A DNA stretch of 22,557 nucleotides, from NCBI GenBank assembly GCA_050288705.1, contig JBNKEI010000211.1, forward strand, positions 1-22,557, in the 5' to 3' direction. Numbering within the stretch: the stretch's first letter is position 1; each line of letters starts with the position of its first letter. Made by a program: the position numbers and the translations under genes. The stretch is from JBNKEI01 sp050288705 (lineage in GTDB: Bacteria > Myxococcota > Myxococcia > Myxococcales > UBA5297). Under the pieces are notes generated by a model, which saw nothing but the letters and a program-made list of their open reading frames with translations, was not told the origin of the DNA and did not search any database. Below are positions 22,405 through 22,557 of the stretch, piece after piece.

Positions 22405-22430
22405 AAGATGGGAGTAATAGCCCCCATCTT
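22405..22430 (-). terminator. Hairpin between the right-edge gene and cstA
   Basis: AAGATGGG and CCCATCTT form a perfect 8-base stem with a 10-base loop, 60 bases after the stop of the right-edge reading frame and upstream of the cstA promoter. The T-run is weak on the minus strand, so it could be a terminator or a leader structure. Confidence 0.45.
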
Positions 22431-22490
22431 TTGTATGGCGATGTACGCAGGCGCTTACATGTATATATGACTACGGCTAATTTTCCCTGA

Positions 22491-22556
22491 CTAAAAGTTT
22501 ACGTGTTCTCCAAGGTAACAGAATTGATAGATTTTTTTGATTTCTTCAACAGTGGG
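22491..22556 (-). CDS. Partial gene, C-terminal 21 residues
   Basis: The minus strand enters the window in a frame reading PTVEEIKKIYQF then CYLGEHVNF and a TAG at 22491-22493. The composition looks like a genuine protein C-terminus, and a hairpin follows downstream, but it is too short to identify. The rest lies beyond the window. Confidence 0.4.
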   Translation of the reverse strand, partial: PTVEEIKKIYQFCYLGEHVNF

Positions 22557-22557
22557 T

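Noticed and set aside
1..22557. Type III secretion apparatus or chaperone genes
   Set aside because: No export apparatus, needle or recognised chaperone gene is present, so the export route of the effector candidates is not supported from this window.

Overview
This window looks like a chromosomal segment of a host-associated Gram-negative bacterium. The trigger factor, ClpP, SspB, cold-shock protein and the DUF4388/roadblock pair read most like Myxococcota (the former deltaproteobacterial group). That placement is an inference from remembered family sequences, not from a search. Housekeeping genes sampled by eye are near 50% G+C. The left-hand cluster is richer in A+T, and the sigma-factor/SnoaL pair near 13-14 kb is richer in G+C (about 55% in sampled lines). 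Gene content is therefore mosaic.

Left end (1-6480): a candidate effector island. A 938-residue protein carries a YopJ/AvrRxv-type acetyltransferase domain with the H-E-C triad at exactly YopJ spacing, followed by about 540 residues of unrecognised helical sequence. After it, on the opposite strand, is a small Ser-rich protein. Then come three tandem paralogues (298, 291 and 268 residues), each with a low-complexity Ser/Asn/Lys N-terminus and a C39-like (papain-fold) cysteine peptidase domain with visible Cys, His and Asp. The paralogues are diverging: one has lost the Gln before the catalytic Cys, and one carries a two-copy higher-order PFYPQ repeat and a premature stop with its old 3' end still readable. 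A strong hairpin at 6429-6479 closes the cluster.

Middle (6504-12552): an etfB-etfA operon on the minus strand with a cloverleaf-like structured element just upstream of etfB; a cspA-type cold-shock gene with its own promoter, leader hairpin and terminator; and a 1130-residue sensor kinase with two HisKA domains but only one ATPase domain.

Right (12641-20433): an ECF-type sigma factor with a downstream SnoaL-like gene preceded by an ECF41-like promoter motif; a GT-B glycosyltransferase; smpB-sspB (stalled-ribosome tagging and delivery of tagged proteins to ClpXP); tRNA-Leu(UAG); tig-clpP-metallopeptidase; and an overlapping pair of DUF4388-roadblock and roadblock proteins. SmpB, SspB, trigger factor and ClpP form a protein-quality-control neighbourhood; neither clpX nor tmRNA was seen.

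Right end (20501-22557): a CstA-family transporter, its probable promoter, and the last 21 codons of a further minus-strand gene cut by the window edge. No insertion sequence, CRISPR array, rRNA or secretion apparatus gene was found.
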